Origin: Roseateles puraquae
GTDB taxonomy: Bacteria; Pseudomonadota; Gammaproteobacteria; Burkholderiales; Burkholderiaceae_C
Assembly (NCBI RefSeq): GCF_002205845.1
Contig: NZ_NISI01000013.1
Span: forward strand, 84,609-148,608
Length of the DNA: 64,000 nt
Reading direction: 5' to 3'
Shown piece after piece: positions 17,849 to 27,291 of this stretch. The notes beneath the pieces were generated by a model. It had not been told where the DNA came from. It did not search any database and saw nothing but the letters and a program-made list of their open reading frames with translations. The position numbers and the translations under genes were made by a program. Numbering within the stretch: the first letter of the stretch is position 1; every line of letters starts with the position of its first letter.

Positions 17849-18940
17849 ATGCGCCCCATGCCCTCCCCTTCCCACCTCCGCGGCACCACCCGCCTCACCC
17901 TCGACGCCACCACCGGCCTCACCCGCCTGGTGGAAGCCATGCACGCCGAGATCACGCGGCTGCCGGGTGCGAAACCCAGGCCCGACACCACGGGCATCAC
18001 CGGCCTCGTGTACCGCAGCATCCGCGGTGTGACCCGGCTGGTGGGCAGCGGGGTCGACACCGCGCTGGCAGCCCTCGCGCCCCTTCTGGAAAGCACCGCG
18101 CCGGCGCAGGCCAGTGGCGTCATCGCTGCGCTTAACGGCGTGCTGGGCGACTACCTGGAAGACACGCACAACCCGCTCGCCATCCCGATGAGCCTGCATC
18201 CCCTCGTGCCTGGCGCCGAGGGCCCGCCGCTGGTGATGCTGCATGGGCTGTGCATGAACGAGGCGCAGTGGCAGCGAGACGGGGCTGACTTTCCGCGCGC
18301 GCTGGCCGAGCTGGGCTACCAGCCGCTCGGCCTGCGCTACAACACCGGCCGGCCCATCTGGCGCAACGGCGCCGAGCTGGCTGCTTTGCTGAGCCGCGTG
18401 CCCGGGCCGATCACGCTGCTGGGGCACAGCATGGGCGGGCTCGTGGCGCGCAGTGCGATTGCCCAGGCCGGGCGCCGGCGCTGGCGGCGCGAGCTGCGCG
18501 GCCTGGTCACGCTCGGCACGCCGCACCAGGGCGCCCCGCTGGAGCGAGGCGGCCAGCAGGTGCAGCGGCTGCTGTCGGTCAGCGCCTATTCGCGACCGCT
18601 GGCCCTGCTGGCCGGGCGGCGCAGCGCGGGCATCCGCGACCTGCGGCATGCCAGCCTGCTCGAAGCCGACGTCGGCCGCGCCAGCGTGCTGCCTCTGCCA
18701 GTCAACGTGGCCTGCCGTGCGATCGCGGCCACGATGTCGCGCACCGCCACCGGCGCCCCAGCGCGCTGGCTGGGCGACGGCCTGGTGCCGGTGGCCAGTG
18801 CGTTGGGCCAGCACCGCTCGCCCGCACGGCGGTTGGCCTTCACCGACACCGCGGTGTTCGCCGGCCTGGGCCACCTCGCGCTGCAGACTGACCCGGCCGT
18901 GCTCGCCCAGCTGAAGGCCTGGCTTCAACCCCCGCCCTGA
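17849..18940 (+). CDS. Lipase/PGAP1-like alpha/beta hydrolase
   Basis: A 363-residue cytoplasmic esterase or lipase. The ATG at 17849 was chosen because the open frame upstream runs into the inverted-repeat element. The N-terminal 120 residues form a helical region found in this type of hydrolase (TTGLTRLVEAMHAEI...). The alpha/beta core has the oxyanion motif MLHGLCMN, the nucleophile elbow LLGHSMGGLVARSA, TLGTPHQGAPLERGG, and a likely catalytic His in FAGLGHLALQ. No signal peptide. It stands alone between the repeat element and a cupin gene. Substrate unknown. Confidence 0.85.
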   Translation: MRPMPSPSHLRGTTRLTLDATTGLTRLVEAMHAEITRLPGAKPRPDTTGITGLVYRSIRGVTRLVGSGVDTALAALAPLLESTAPAQASGVIAALNGVLGDYLEDTHNPLAIPMSLHPLVPGAEGPPLVMLHGLCMNEAQWQRDGADFPRALAELGYQPLGLRYNTGRPIWRNGAELAALLSRVPGPITLLGHSMGGLVARSAIAQAGRRRWRRELRGLVTLGTPHQGAPLERGGQQVQRLLSVSAYSRPLALLAGRRSAGIRDLRHASLLEADVGRASVLPLPVNVACRAIAATMSRTATGAPARWLGDGLVPVASALGQHRSPARRLAFTDTAVFAGLGHLALQTDPAVLAQLKAWLQPPP

Positions 18941-18980
18941 CGCCACAATCACTGCCACCCTTCGCATCGCTGCTCTTGCC

Positions 18981-20042
18981 ATGCCGCTCACCCCGATCCA
19001 GCCTGCGCCGCGCCCCCGCCCGGCGGCCCTGTTCGAGCTGACGCCCGACTGGCTGCAATGGGTGGCCGAGAACCGGCTGTGGGACTGCGCACCCGCCACG
19101 ATGGTCGACACCATGGTCAACGCCGGCCAGCCGCCCGAGCTGGCCGCGGCGGCCGTGGCGCAGATGGACACCGACCCGGTCTTCATCGCCGCACGGCGCC
19201 ATCAGCAGATGCTGCGCAAGCTCGAATCGGTCTGCGCCAACCTGCAGAACGTCTGGCAGCAGGCGCCGGGCTATGCGGTCGTGGAGCGCCGCAGCGGGGT
19301 GTCGCGCGACGAGATGCTGACGCGCTACGTGCACGGCTGCCGACCGGTGGTGCTGACCGACGTGGCCCACGACTGGCCGGCCCTGCGCCGCTGGTCACCC
19401 GCCGACCTGCGCGCGCGCTTCGGCCATCTGGACGTCGACGTGCAGGTGGGGCGCAACCAGGATGCCCTCTTCGAACAGCACAAGGCCTCACTGCGCCAGC
19501 GCATGAAGTTGGCCGCCTTCGTGGACCTCGTGCTCGAAGGCGGCGCCACCAACGACCACTACCTGACGGCCAACGACGAAATGCTGCGCCGGCCCGAGTT
19601 CATGCCGCTGCTGCAGGACATCGGCCGCATGCCGCCGCTGTGCGACCCGGCCCTGCTGCACACCGCCGCCTCGTTCTGGTTCGGCCCGGCCGGCACGCGC
19701 ACGCCGCTGCATCACGACACGCTGATGCTCTTTCACACCCAGGTCACCGGCCGCAAGCGTTGGCGCTTCGTGTCGCCGCTGCAGACGCCGCTGCTCTACA
19801 ACCGCATGCATGTCTACAGCCCCATCGACCTGGATGCGCCCGACTTCAACCGCTACCCGCGCCTGCGCGACGTGACCGTGCTGGAAACCGTGCTGGAGCC
19901 CGGTGACACGCTCTTCCTGCCGCTGGGCTGGTGGCACCAGGTCACGGCGTTGGAGATGAGCATGTCGTTCTCGTACACGAACTTCGCGGCCGACGTGCCC
20001 AATCAGTTCGACTACGTGAATCCCACCATCGGCAACTGGTAG
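18981..20042 (+). CDS. JmjC/cupin-8 domain protein
   Basis: A 353-residue cytoplasmic protein of the cupin_8 (JmjC-like) family of putative 2-oxoglutarate/Fe(II) oxygenases, related to FIH-type hydroxylases. An N-terminal helical part of about 100 residues precedes VVLTDVAHDWPALRRW, a hallmark of the fold. The metal-binding motif is seen in RTPLHHDTLM (HxD) and in LPLGWWHQVT (distal His). RKRWRFVSP and YSPIDLDAPDFNRYP are further family landmarks. The substrate, a protein or small molecule, cannot be predicted. It is separated by about 40 nt from the hydrolase and by about 80 nt from the next gene. Confidence 0.88.
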   Translation: MPLTPIQPAPRPRPAALFELTPDWLQWVAENRLWDCAPATMVDTMVNAGQPPELAAAAVAQMDTDPVFIAARRHQQMLRKLESVCANLQNVWQQAPGYAVVERRSGVSRDEMLTRYVHGCRPVVLTDVAHDWPALRRWSPADLRARFGHLDVDVQVGRNQDALFEQHKASLRQRMKLAAFVDLVLEGGATNDHYLTANDEMLRRPEFMPLLQDIGRMPPLCDPALLHTAASFWFGPAGTRTPLHHDTLMLFHTQVTGRKRWRFVSPLQTPLLYNRMHVYSPIDLDAPDFNRYPRLRDVTVLETVLEPGDTLFLPLGWWHQVTALEMSMSFSYTNFAADVPNQFDYVNPTIGNW

Positions 20043-20124
20043 CCAACCGCGCGTCGACGCTTGATGCCGGTCAAGGCGCGCTGGGGCCGGCGGCGGGAAC
20101 ATGGCTTCGCTCAAGGAGGCTGCC

Positions 20125-20712
20125 ATGACCCGCCGCATCGCGTTGATCCAGGCCCACCCGGACGCCGCGGGCGGTCACCTCTGCCATGCGCTCGCCCAGG
20201 CCTATGCCGACGGCGCCGCCAGGGCCGGCCACGAGGTGCGCGTCATTGACGTGGCACACCTGGACTTCCCGCTCCTGCGCTCCCCGAAAGACTGGCTCGA
20301 AGGCCAGGTGCCGGACGCGCTCCGGCCGGCCCAGGACACCATCCGCTGGGCCGAGCACCTGGTGATCGTGTTTCCGCTGTGGCTGGGCGACATGCCGGCG
20401 CTGCTGAAGGCCTTCCTGGAGCAGATCGCGCGCCGCGGTTTCGCGTTTGAACCGGTGGAGGGCAATCCGCTCGGCCGCAAGCTGCTGAACGGCCGCTCGG
20501 CCCGCGTGGTCGTCACCATGGGGATGCCGGCGCTTGTCTACCGCTGGATCTTCCGCGCGCATTCCCTGCGTTCGCTGGAGCGCAACATCCTGGGCTTCAT
20601 CGGGATCGGCCCCGTGCATGAAACCCTGGTGGGCGCGGTGGACGGGCTGGGCGATGCCGGCGTCAAGCGCTGGCTGGGCAAGCTGGCGCGGCTGGGCCTG
20701 CGCGGCGACTGA
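20125..20712 (+). CDS. NAD(P)H-dependent oxidoreductase, flavodoxin-like fold
   Basis: A 195-residue cytoplasmic flavoprotein of the NQO1/KefF/MdaB type that reduces quinones or similar acceptors with two electrons. The ATG at 20125 was chosen because AAGGAGG lies at 20113-20119; an earlier in-frame ATG at 20101 lacks a ribosome binding site. The FMN phosphate loop is AHPDAAGGHLCHAL and the middle of the domain has VFPLWLGDMPALLKAFLEQ, typical of the family. It probably forms its own unit. Confidence 0.87.
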   Translation: MTRRIALIQAHPDAAGGHLCHALAQAYADGAARAGHEVRVIDVAHLDFPLLRSPKDWLEGQVPDALRPAQDTIRWAEHLVIVFPLWLGDMPALLKAFLEQIARRGFAFEPVEGNPLGRKLLNGRSARVVVTMGMPALVYRWIFRAHSLRSLERNILGFIGIGPVHETLVGAVDGLGDAGVKRWLGKLARLGLRGD

Positions 20713-20884
20713 CCGGCCTGAGCGGCGCGCCCTGACCCGGCGGCTCCGCACGCCCACGCCACGGCGCCCGCAGGCACCCAGGACCGCACCCCAGACCTGG
20801 TGGCCGTCGCCTGCGCGACGGGCGGCCCCGGGCGCCCAGGGCTAAGCTGGCTGGTTCGAAAAGAACCGCGCCAGGAGACACCCC

Positions 20885-23089
20885 ATGCCCGAAAGCCACT
20901 ACCGCATCTGCCCCCTGTGCGAGGCCTGCTGCGGGCTGGAGATCCGCACCGATGGTGCCAAGGTGATCAGCATCCGCGGCGCCGAGAACGATGTCTTCAG
21001 CCACGGCTATCTCTGCCCCAAGGGCGTGAGCCTGAAGGACCTGCATGAAGACCCCGACCGGTTGCGCACGCCGCTGATCAAGCGGGACGGCGTCTTCGTG
21101 CAGGCGAGCTGGGACGAGGCCTTCGCCGAGATCGAGCGGCGCCTGCTGCCGGTCTGGCGCGAGCAGGGGGCCGATGCGGTCGCGCTGACCATCGGCAACC
21201 CGGCGGCGCACAAGGTCAACCTGCTGGCCTACACGCCGCGGCTGGTGAAGTCGCTCGCGTCGCGCAACGTGTTCAGCGCCTCCACGCTTGACCAGATGCC
21301 CAAGCAGCTCAGCAGCGCGCTGATGTTCGGCCACTGGCTGTCCATCCCGCTGCCCGACATCGAGCGGTGCGACTACCTGCTCATCCTCGGCGCCAACCCC
21401 ATGGTGAGCAACGGCAGCCTGTGGACGGTGCCCGACTACCGCGGCAAGGCCAAGGCCATGCGGGCCCGCGGTGGGCGGATCGTCGTGGTGGACCCGCGGC
21501 GCAGCGAGACCGCCGCGGCAGCAGACGAGCACCTCGCCATCCGGCCCGGGGCGGATGCGCTGCTGCTGGCAGGCATCGCGTACACGCTGTTCGACGAAGG
21601 CCTGGTCAAGCCCGGTCGGCTGGCCGAGCACCTGAACGGCCTGGACGAGGCACGCGCCGCGCTCGCGGCCTTTGCCCCCGAAGCCACCGCCGCCGGCTGC
21701 GGCATCCCGGCCGACACGCAGCGCCGCCTGGCCCGCGAACTGGTCGCCGCCCCGCGCGCGGCCGTCTATGGCCGCATCGGCACCTGCACGCAGCGCTTCG
21801 GCACCGTCAACTCGTGGCTTGTGGACCTGATCAATGTGCTGACTGGCAACCTCGACCGCGAAGGCGGCGCGATGTTCGCCAAGGCAGCTGCCTTCGCCGC
21901 CAACACCCAGGGCCGCCCCGGCATCGGCAAGGGCGTGACCACCGGCCGGCGCAAGAGCCGCGTCTCCGGCGCGCCCGAGGTCTACGGCGAGCTGCCGATC
22001 ACGCTGCTGGCCGAAGAAATCGAGACGCCCGGGCCGGGCCAGGTCAAGGCGCTGATCACCATCGCCAGCAATCCGGTGCTGTCAACGCCGGGCGGGCCGC
22101 GCATCGCCCGCGCGCTGGAGGGTCTGGACTTCATGCTGAGCCTGGACATCTACGTCAACGAGACGACCCGCCATGCCGACGTCATCCTGCCGGGTCTGTC
22201 GCCGCTGGAAGACCTGCACTTCGACGTCGCCTTCCCGCAGCTCAGCCACCGCAACCACGCGCGCTTCAGCGGCCCCGTGTTCGAGGCCCCGGCCGGCACG
22301 CCGCAGGAATGGCAGACCATCCTGCGCCTGTGCGCGCTGCTGGAAGGCCGCGGCCTGGGTGTGGATGTGCAGCAGCTGGATGACGAGGCCATCGAGGCCG
22401 ACGTGCGCCGCTTCGCGGGTGATCAGACGGCTTCCGTGCTGGCGGCGCTGCAACCCTGGCGTGGGCCCGAGCGGCTGGTGGACCTGCAGCTGCGTGTCGG
22501 CCCCTATGGCGACCAGTTCGGCCGCAAGCCCGAGGGCCTGAACCTGGCCAAGGTCAAGGCGGCCAGCACGGTCGAGGGCGGCGGCGTGGACCTGGGCGCG
22601 CTGGTGCCTCGCATCCCCGAGCTGCTGCGCACGCCCAGCGGCAAGATCGAACTCGCTCCGCCAGCCATCCTGGCCGACCTGGCCCAGGTGCGCGCCGAGC
22701 CGGCCCCCGCCTTCAGCCTGATCGGCCGGCGGGACACACGCTCGGGCAACAGCTGGATGCACAACCTGCCGGTGCTGGCCAAGGGGCCTGACCGTTGCAC
22801 CCTGCTCGTCAACCCCGGCGACGCCGAGCGCCTGGGCCTGGCCGAGTTCGCGCGCATCAAGAGCGCGGTGGGCGAGTTGATCGCCCGGGTCGAGCGCAGT
22901 GCCGACATGAGCCCCGGCGTGGTGAGCCTGCCGCACGGCTGGGGCCATGACCTGGCCGGCGTGCAGCTGGCGGTGGCGCGTGAGCGCCCCGGCGTCAACC
23001 TCAATGCCCTGCTCGACGACGCCGACCGCGACCCGCTCAGCGGCAACGCGGTGTTGTCCGGTGTGGCGGTGGAGATCAGCGCGGCTTGA
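20885..23089 (+). CDS. Molybdopterin-dependent oxidoreductase with N-terminal [4Fe-4S] site
   Basis: A 734-residue cytoplasmic enzyme of the DMSO reductase superfamily. Cys9, Cys12, Cys16 and Cys44 form the N-terminal [4Fe-4S] motif (CPLCEACC and LCPKGVSL). The molybdopterin domains show GANPMVSNGSLW and VVVDPRRSETA. The C-terminal domain has the MGD-binding SLPHGWGHDL segment. At the place where nitrate reductase NasA has its Mo-ligand Cys, this protein reads SASTLDQMPK, so an Asp may bind the metal. No signal peptide and no partner subunit are near. The substrate is unknown; formate dehydrogenase-like annotations would be unsafe. It abuts the convergent LytTR gene with no gap. Confidence 0.85.
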   Translation: MPESHYRICPLCEACCGLEIRTDGAKVISIRGAENDVFSHGYLCPKGVSLKDLHEDPDRLRTPLIKRDGVFVQASWDEAFAEIERRLLPVWREQGADAVALTIGNPAAHKVNLLAYTPRLVKSLASRNVFSASTLDQMPKQLSSALMFGHWLSIPLPDIERCDYLLILGANPMVSNGSLWTVPDYRGKAKAMRARGGRIVVVDPRRSETAAAADEHLAIRPGADALLLAGIAYTLFDEGLVKPGRLAEHLNGLDEARAALAAFAPEATAAGCGIPADTQRRLARELVAAPRAAVYGRIGTCTQRFGTVNSWLVDLINVLTGNLDREGGAMFAKAAAFAANTQGRPGIGKGVTTGRRKSRVSGAPEVYGELPITLLAEEIETPGPGQVKALITIASNPVLSTPGGPRIARALEGLDFMLSLDIYVNETTRHADVILPGLSPLEDLHFDVAFPQLSHRNHARFSGPVFEAPAGTPQEWQTILRLCALLEGRGLGVDVQQLDDEAIEADVRRFAGDQTASVLAALQPWRGPERLVDLQLRVGPYGDQFGRKPEGLNLAKVKAASTVEGGGVDLGALVPRIPELLRTPSGKIELAPPAILADLAQVRAEPAPAFSLIGRRDTRSGNSWMHNLPVLAKGPDRCTLLVNPGDAERLGLAEFARIKSAVGELIARVERSADMSPGVVSLPHGWGHDLAGVQLAVARERPGVNLNALLDDADRDPLSGNAVLSGVAVEISAA

Positions 23090-23857
23090 TCACTGGGGCT
23101 TGAACAGCCCCTGGAAGGGCCGCGACACGGCGAGCACGTCCGGCACGCCGCGCAGGCGCTGCTGCATGCCCCCTTCGTCGTCGCGCAACGCGCTGGCGAT
23201 GCGGGCGCTGGCCACCACGGTGGCGCGGTGCACCTGCTGGAAGCGGGCCGGGTCGAGCTGGGCGAGCAGGTCCTTCAGCGGGGTGCGCAGCAGTGCGTCG
23301 CGCTGGCGGCCGTCTTCCAGGTAGACCACGCGGGTGTAGCGGCTGTCGGCCTCGAAGTAGACGACGTCCTCCACGCGGATCAAGCGCACCTCCTTGCCCA
23401 CGCCGGCCTGCAGGGTGTCCGGCCAGGCCGGCCTCGGCTGCTGGTGGGCCAGTTGGGCCAGCAGTTGCTGCAGCGCCTGCCCGGCCGGCGCCGCGGGCCG
23501 CTGAAGCCGTTGCCGCAGGCGTGCCACCGTCTGGGCCAGGCGCGCAGCGTCCAGCGGCTTGACCAGGTAGTCCACCGCGCCGGCCTCGAAGGCCTGCAGC
23601 GCATGGTCGCCGTAGGCGGTCACGAACACCACTTCGCTACGGCCCGCGATGCGCTGTGCGACGTCGATCCCGGTCAGCCCGGGCATGCGGATGTCGAGGA
23701 AGCAGACCTCGGGCTCGTGCGCGAGCCACTGGTCCCAGGCATCGGCGCCGTGGCGAGCCTGGGCCACGATGCGCGCCTCGGGCCAGGTTGCGGCCAGCGC
23801 TTCGGCCAGTTGCGCCAAGGGCGCGGGTTCGTCGTCGGCGATCAGCAGTCGGGTCAT
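23090..23857 (-). CDS. LytTR-family response regulator
   Basis: A 255-residue regulator beginning MTRLLIADDEPAPLAQLAE at 23857. The receiver domain has ADDE, the phospho-acceptor in VCFLDIRMPG, FVTAYGDHAL and YLVKPL. The C-terminal LytTR DNA-binding domain has VVYFEADSRYTRVVYLEDG and FQQVHRATVV. Its ATG overlaps the stop of the upstream kinase gene (ATGA), so the two are translated together. This is the second LytS/LytTR pair in the window, about 6 kb from the first. Confidence 0.92.
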   Translation of the reverse strand: MTRLLIADDEPAPLAQLAEALAATWPEARIVAQARHGADAWDQWLAHEPEVCFLDIRMPGLTGIDVAQRIAGRSEVVFVTAYGDHALQAFEAGAVDYLVKPLDAARLAQTVARLRQRLQRPAAPAGQALQQLLAQLAHQQPRPAWPDTLQAGVGKEVRLIRVEDVVYFEADSRYTRVVYLEDGRQRDALLRTPLKDLLAQLDPARFQQVHRATVVASARIASALRDDEGGMQQRLRGVPDVLAVSRPFQGLFKPQ

Positions 23858-25014
23858 GGTGCGTCTTGCAGGGTGATCTCGGCGCGGGTGCCACCTCCCG
23901 GGCGGCGCTGCAGGCTGAAGTTGGCCCGGTCGCCGAAATGATGCGCCAGCCGCTGGCGGAGATTGGCCAGGCCGACGCGGTCCTGCGCCTCGGGGGCCAG
24001 CCCCAGGCCGTCGTCGTCGACGCGCACGCACCAGCGCCCGCCAGGCTCGCGCTTGGCACTCAGCCACAGATGCCCATCGCCGATCTTGGGCTCCAGCCCG
24101 TGGGCCACGGCGTTCTCCACCAGGGTGAGCACGAGCCCGGGGGGCAGCGGCTGCTCCACGAGCGCGGGATCGATGTCGACCTCACCCTTGAGCCGCCCTT
24201 CCAGCCGCGCCGACAGGATGGCGACGTAATGCCGCACGGCCTGGGCCTCGTCTCCCAGCGGCACGGTCGGGCGGCCCAGCATCTCGGTGCTGCGGCGCAG
24301 GAAGCCGGTGAGCTCCCGCAGCAGCGGCCCGGCCCGGTCGTCACGGCGGTCCACCCAGTGCTGCAGCGTGGCCAGGGTGTTGAAGACGAAGTGGGGATGG
24401 ATCTGGGCCTGCAGCAGTCGCAGGTCGGCCTGCGCCGCGGCGCGGGCCGACGCATCGCGCTCGGCCACGAGTTGCAGGCGGGCGAGCTGGTTGTCGCGAG
24501 CGGCCTGCCCGGCCCGGGCCACGAAGGCCAGCAGCAGAAGGATGCCGATGGCCAGCGGGCCAACCACCCGCAGCACGCGCAGCAGCCGGTCGAGGTCCAA
24601 CGACTCGGGCATGCCCTTCAGCGCCATCAGCACCAGCGTCATAGCCACGGCGCCGGCAACGGCGCCGAGCAGGAACTTCAGCATCAGCTGCCGTGGATTC
24701 ACCTTGGCCGGCGCCAGCCAGGCGACCAGCAACACGCTGGTCAAGCCGCCCCAGATCAGCAGCGTCGCACCCACAGCGGCCACCCACGACGCGCCCTGCC
24801 CCTGCAAGGCCAGCGCGCCGCCGATCAATACCAGCCACCAGCCGGCCCAGGCCCCCAGGCCGGAGCGGGTGTAGAGATAGATGTCGGCCAGTTCCACCCG
24901 CTCACGCAGGACCGGGTCGTCGCGGCCGATGTTTTCGTAATGCGGCAGGGCCCAACGGTAGTAGGCACGCTGGAAGCGGTTGCCGTCGGCAAGGGGATGA
25001 CGCGGGGTGTCCAT
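23854..25014 (-). CDS. LytS-type sensor histidine kinase
   Basis: A 386-residue membrane kinase, partner of the LytTR regulator that overlaps its stop. I start at the ATG at 25014 (MDTPRHPLADGNRFQRAYYR), which places four membrane helices at roughly residues 58-165. The phospho-acceptor motif is AQIHPHFVFNTLATLQHW. The N box is ENAVAHGL and the G box is DDGLGLAPEAQDRVGLANL. No extracytoplasmic sensing domain of any size is present, so the signal is probably sensed in the membrane. Upstream in-frame sequence reads as non-coding. Confidence 0.9.
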   Translation of the reverse strand: MDTPRHPLADGNRFQRAYYRWALPHYENIGRDDPVLRERVELADIYLYTRSGLGAWAGWWLVLIGGALALQGQGASWVAAVGATLLIWGGLTSVLLVAWLAPAKVNPRQLMLKFLLGAVAGAVAMTLVLMALKGMPESLDLDRLLRVLRVVGPLAIGILLLLAFVARAGQAARDNQLARLQLVAERDASARAAAQADLRLLQAQIHPHFVFNTLATLQHWVDRRDDRAGPLLRELTGFLRRSTEMLGRPTVPLGDEAQAVRHYVAILSARLEGRLKGEVDIDPALVEQPLPPGLVLTLVENAVAHGLEPKIGDGHLWLSAKREPGGRWCVRVDDDGLGLAPEAQDRVGLANLRQRLAHHFGDRANFSLQRRPGGGTRAEITLQDAP

Positions 25015-25289
25015 GGCCCGCACTGTAGGGACGGCATCGACCGCGCGACGCGGTGGCCTGCATGGACCGCAGCCTGGGCGGCATGGGAGGCCCTGCCCGG
25101 CGCATGAGCCGCGGCCCGGCGGCGCGACCGGCATGTCGGCCGTGACACACAACGGCTAAAGCACGTTCACGGAGGCCGCAGACACTTTCAGGCATGAATC
25201 GGTCTGGGCGGGGAACGAGTCGTAGTTCACGAGGAACGAAAGACGCCTCGTGCACAACTGAGTCGCCCCGCCTAGACTGCAAACGTTTG
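25015..25289. other. Divergent intergenic region upstream of the c-di-GMP aptamer
   Basis: This gap lies between the start of the LytS gene (minus) and the riboswitch (plus). It should hold both promoters. A plausible -10 for the riboswitch transcript is TAGACT at 25273-25278, about 15 nt before the aptamer; its -35 is weak. Nothing else is recognised. Confidence 0.45.
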
Positions 25290-25384
25290 ATCCACCCTGA
25301 GGGCAAACCCGTCGAAAGGCGGGGACGCAAAGCTTCCGGCCTACCGCGCGCTGCAACCGCAGCCCGCCATGGCAGCGGGGCCGC
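25290..25384 (+). ncRNA. Cyclic-di-GMP-I (GEMM-I) riboswitch aptamer
   Basis: The conserved GEMM-I core is visible in order: AGGGCAAACC, a P2 stem CCGTC/GGCGG closed by a GAAA tetraloop, GACGCAAAGC, CCGGCCTA, the second long hairpin, and CATGGCAGCGGGG. These match the consensus of c-di-GMP-I aptamers including the GNRA loop and its receptor-type partner. The aptamer lies about 50 nt before the start of a sedolisin lipoprotein gene, so c-di-GMP should control this exported peptidase. Confidence 0.9.
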
Positions 25385-25401
25385 CAAGACCGCTGGTCTT
25401 G
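25385..25401 (+). promoter_or_regulatory. Hairpin directly after the c-di-GMP aptamer (candidate expression platform)
   Basis: CAAGACC, a GCT loop and GGTCTTG form a perfect 7-bp stem. It begins right after the aptamer and lies 35 nt before the ATG. There is no T-tract behind it, so it looks more like part of a translational or processing switch than an intrinsic terminator. Confidence 0.5.
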
Positions 25402-25436
25402 ATTCGCGTGGCCCTCGCCTGCACGAGACCCTGGCC

Positions 25437-27254
25437 ATGCGCATGACCGCCTTCTCCTGGACCCTGAGCCTGCTGACTGCCGCCGCACTGACGGCCTGCG
25501 GAGGCGGCACGACCGACAGCCCGACGGTCCAGGCGACGGCTTCGGCTTCCGTCGTGAGCCTGGAGGTCGACCTCGTCGGCACCGCCGGGGCCGACGTGAC
25601 GGCCCAGCCGACCTTCCACACGGCCGCCGTTGACCTGCCCGAGCCCGACAACGGTGCCACGCCCCACCGTGCCCAGGCGCTGGCCGGCGTCGCCACCCGC
25701 GGCCTCACCCGCGAGCGGCTGGACGAATCCCTGCGCGCCCGCGCCGCGGCCGCCGGCAGTGGCGAGGCCAGCCCGATGGCGACGTCCACCGCCGTCACCG
25801 TCTACACGCCCGCCCAGATCCGTGCCGCCTACGGCCTGCCGGCCCTGCCGGCCAGCACCACAGGCCTGACCACCACCCAGGCGGCCCAGTTGGGCGCGGG
25901 CCAGACGATCTACATCGTCAACGCCAAGCACGACCCCAACATCGTGGCCGAGCTCGCCGCCTTCAACAGCAAGTTCGGGCTGCCCACCTGCACCTCGCGC
26001 ACCCTGGCCGCCGGCGCCAGCCTGCCGCTGGCCGCCGCCTCCAAGACCGCCTGCGAGCTGGTGGTGGCCTACAGCACCAGCGCCGGCGCGCTGACCTCGA
26101 CCGCCCCGGCCTACGACAGCGGCTGGGCCACCGAGATCGCGCTGGACGTGCAGTGGGCCCATGCCATCGCGCCGCTGGCGCGCCTTGTGCTGATCGAGGC
26201 GCCGGATGCCGGCGTCACCAGCCTGTCCAACGCCGTGGCCCTGGCCAACAAGATGGGCTCGGGCGTCGTCTCCATGAGCTTCGGCGCCACGGAAGGCAGC
26301 TGGACGACCAGCTACGACAACGTCTTCTCCGGCACCGGCATGACCTACCTGGCCGCCACCGGCGACAACGGCGCGGCCGTGTCCTGGCCGTCCGTGTCGA
26401 GCAAGGTGGTCGCCGTCGGCGGCACCACCCTGAGCTACAGCGGCAGCGGCACCCGCAGCGAAACCACCTGGAGTGGCACTGGCGGTGGCACCAGCGCCTA
26501 CGTGGCCCTGCCCAGCTACCAGAGCGGCACTCTCGGCGGCTACGCCCGCCGCGCCGTGGCCGACGTCGCCTTCAACGCCGACCCCAACAGCGGCCAGTAC
26601 GTCGCCACCATCGCCCAAGGCTCGACCACGGTGCGCTGGGTCAGCGCGGGCGGCACCAGCCTGTCCACCCCGCAATGGGCTGGCCTGATCACGGTGGCGA
26701 ATGCCCTGCGCGTGGCCTCGTCCAAGGCTGTGCTGGGCCAGCCGCATGCGGTGCTTTACCAGCAGATCGGCGCCGTCCCCACGCAATACGCCGCCGCCTT
26801 TGCCGACGTGGCCAGCGGCAACAACGGCACCTGCACCACCTGCAGCGCCAAGACCGGCTACGACACCCCCACGGGCTGGGGCACGCCCAACGCCAGCGCG
26901 CTGTTGAGCACCCTCAGCGGCGCGACCGTGACCTCGGGCTCGACCACCACTGGCTCCACCGGCACCACGACCACCACCACGACGAGCGGCCCGCAGATCA
27001 CCACGACCAGCCTGACCGGCACCGCCGGCAAGGCGCTGTCGGCCACCATCGGCTACAGTGCGCCGGGCGCCACCTCGCTGTCCATCAGCATCAGCGGCGC
27101 CCCCAGCGGCATGAGCTTCTCGGCCACCAGTGGTGCCATCGGCGTCAGCTGGGCCAAGCCGGTGGCCGGCACCACCAACCTCGTCATCACCCTGAAGGAC
27201 AACCTGGGGCAAACGACGACGGCGACGGTGAAGGTGACGATCGCGGCGGCCTGA
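25437..27254 (+). CDS. Sedolisin (S53) peptidase, putative lipoprotein
   Basis: A 605-residue exported serine-carboxyl peptidase, active at low pH in known members. The N-terminus MRMTAFSWTL...LTAC is a lipoprotein signal with Cys21 as anchor. A propeptide region spans about residues 30-120. In the S53 catalytic domain, Glu233 and Asp237 (ATEIALDVQW), the oxyanion Asp310 (AATGDNG) and Ser408 (GGTSLSTPQWAG) are all present. A disulfide-type pair CTTC and TGYDTPTGWGTPNA close the domain near the calcium site. A Thr/Ser-rich linker leads to a C-terminal Ig-like domain of about 85 residues. The upstream c-di-GMP-I riboswitch suggests it acts in the biofilm/motility transition, for example by trimming surface proteins (inference). 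Confidence 0.93.
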   Translation: MRMTAFSWTLSLLTAAALTACGGGTTDSPTVQATASASVVSLEVDLVGTAGADVTAQPTFHTAAVDLPEPDNGATPHRAQALAGVATRGLTRERLDESLRARAAAAGSGEASPMATSTAVTVYTPAQIRAAYGLPALPASTTGLTTTQAAQLGAGQTIYIVNAKHDPNIVAELAAFNSKFGLPTCTSRTLAAGASLPLAAASKTACELVVAYSTSAGALTSTAPAYDSGWATEIALDVQWAHAIAPLARLVLIEAPDAGVTSLSNAVALANKMGSGVVSMSFGATEGSWTTSYDNVFSGTGMTYLAATGDNGAAVSWPSVSSKVVAVGGTTLSYSGSGTRSETTWSGTGGGTSAYVALPSYQSGTLGGYARRAVADVAFNADPNSGQYVATIAQGSTTVRWVSAGGTSLSTPQWAGLITVANALRVASSKAVLGQPHAVLYQQIGAVPTQYAAAFADVASGNNGTCTTCSAKTGYDTPTGWGTPNASALLSTLSGATVTSGSTTTGSTGTTTTTTTSGPQITTTSLTGTAGKALSATIGYSAPGATSLSISISGAPSGMSFSATSGAIGVSWAKPVAGTTNLVITLKDNLGQTTTATVKVTIAAA

Positions 27255-27291
27255 ACCCCGCCCTAGCATGGGGCCTCTTCCAGGAGCCCCC

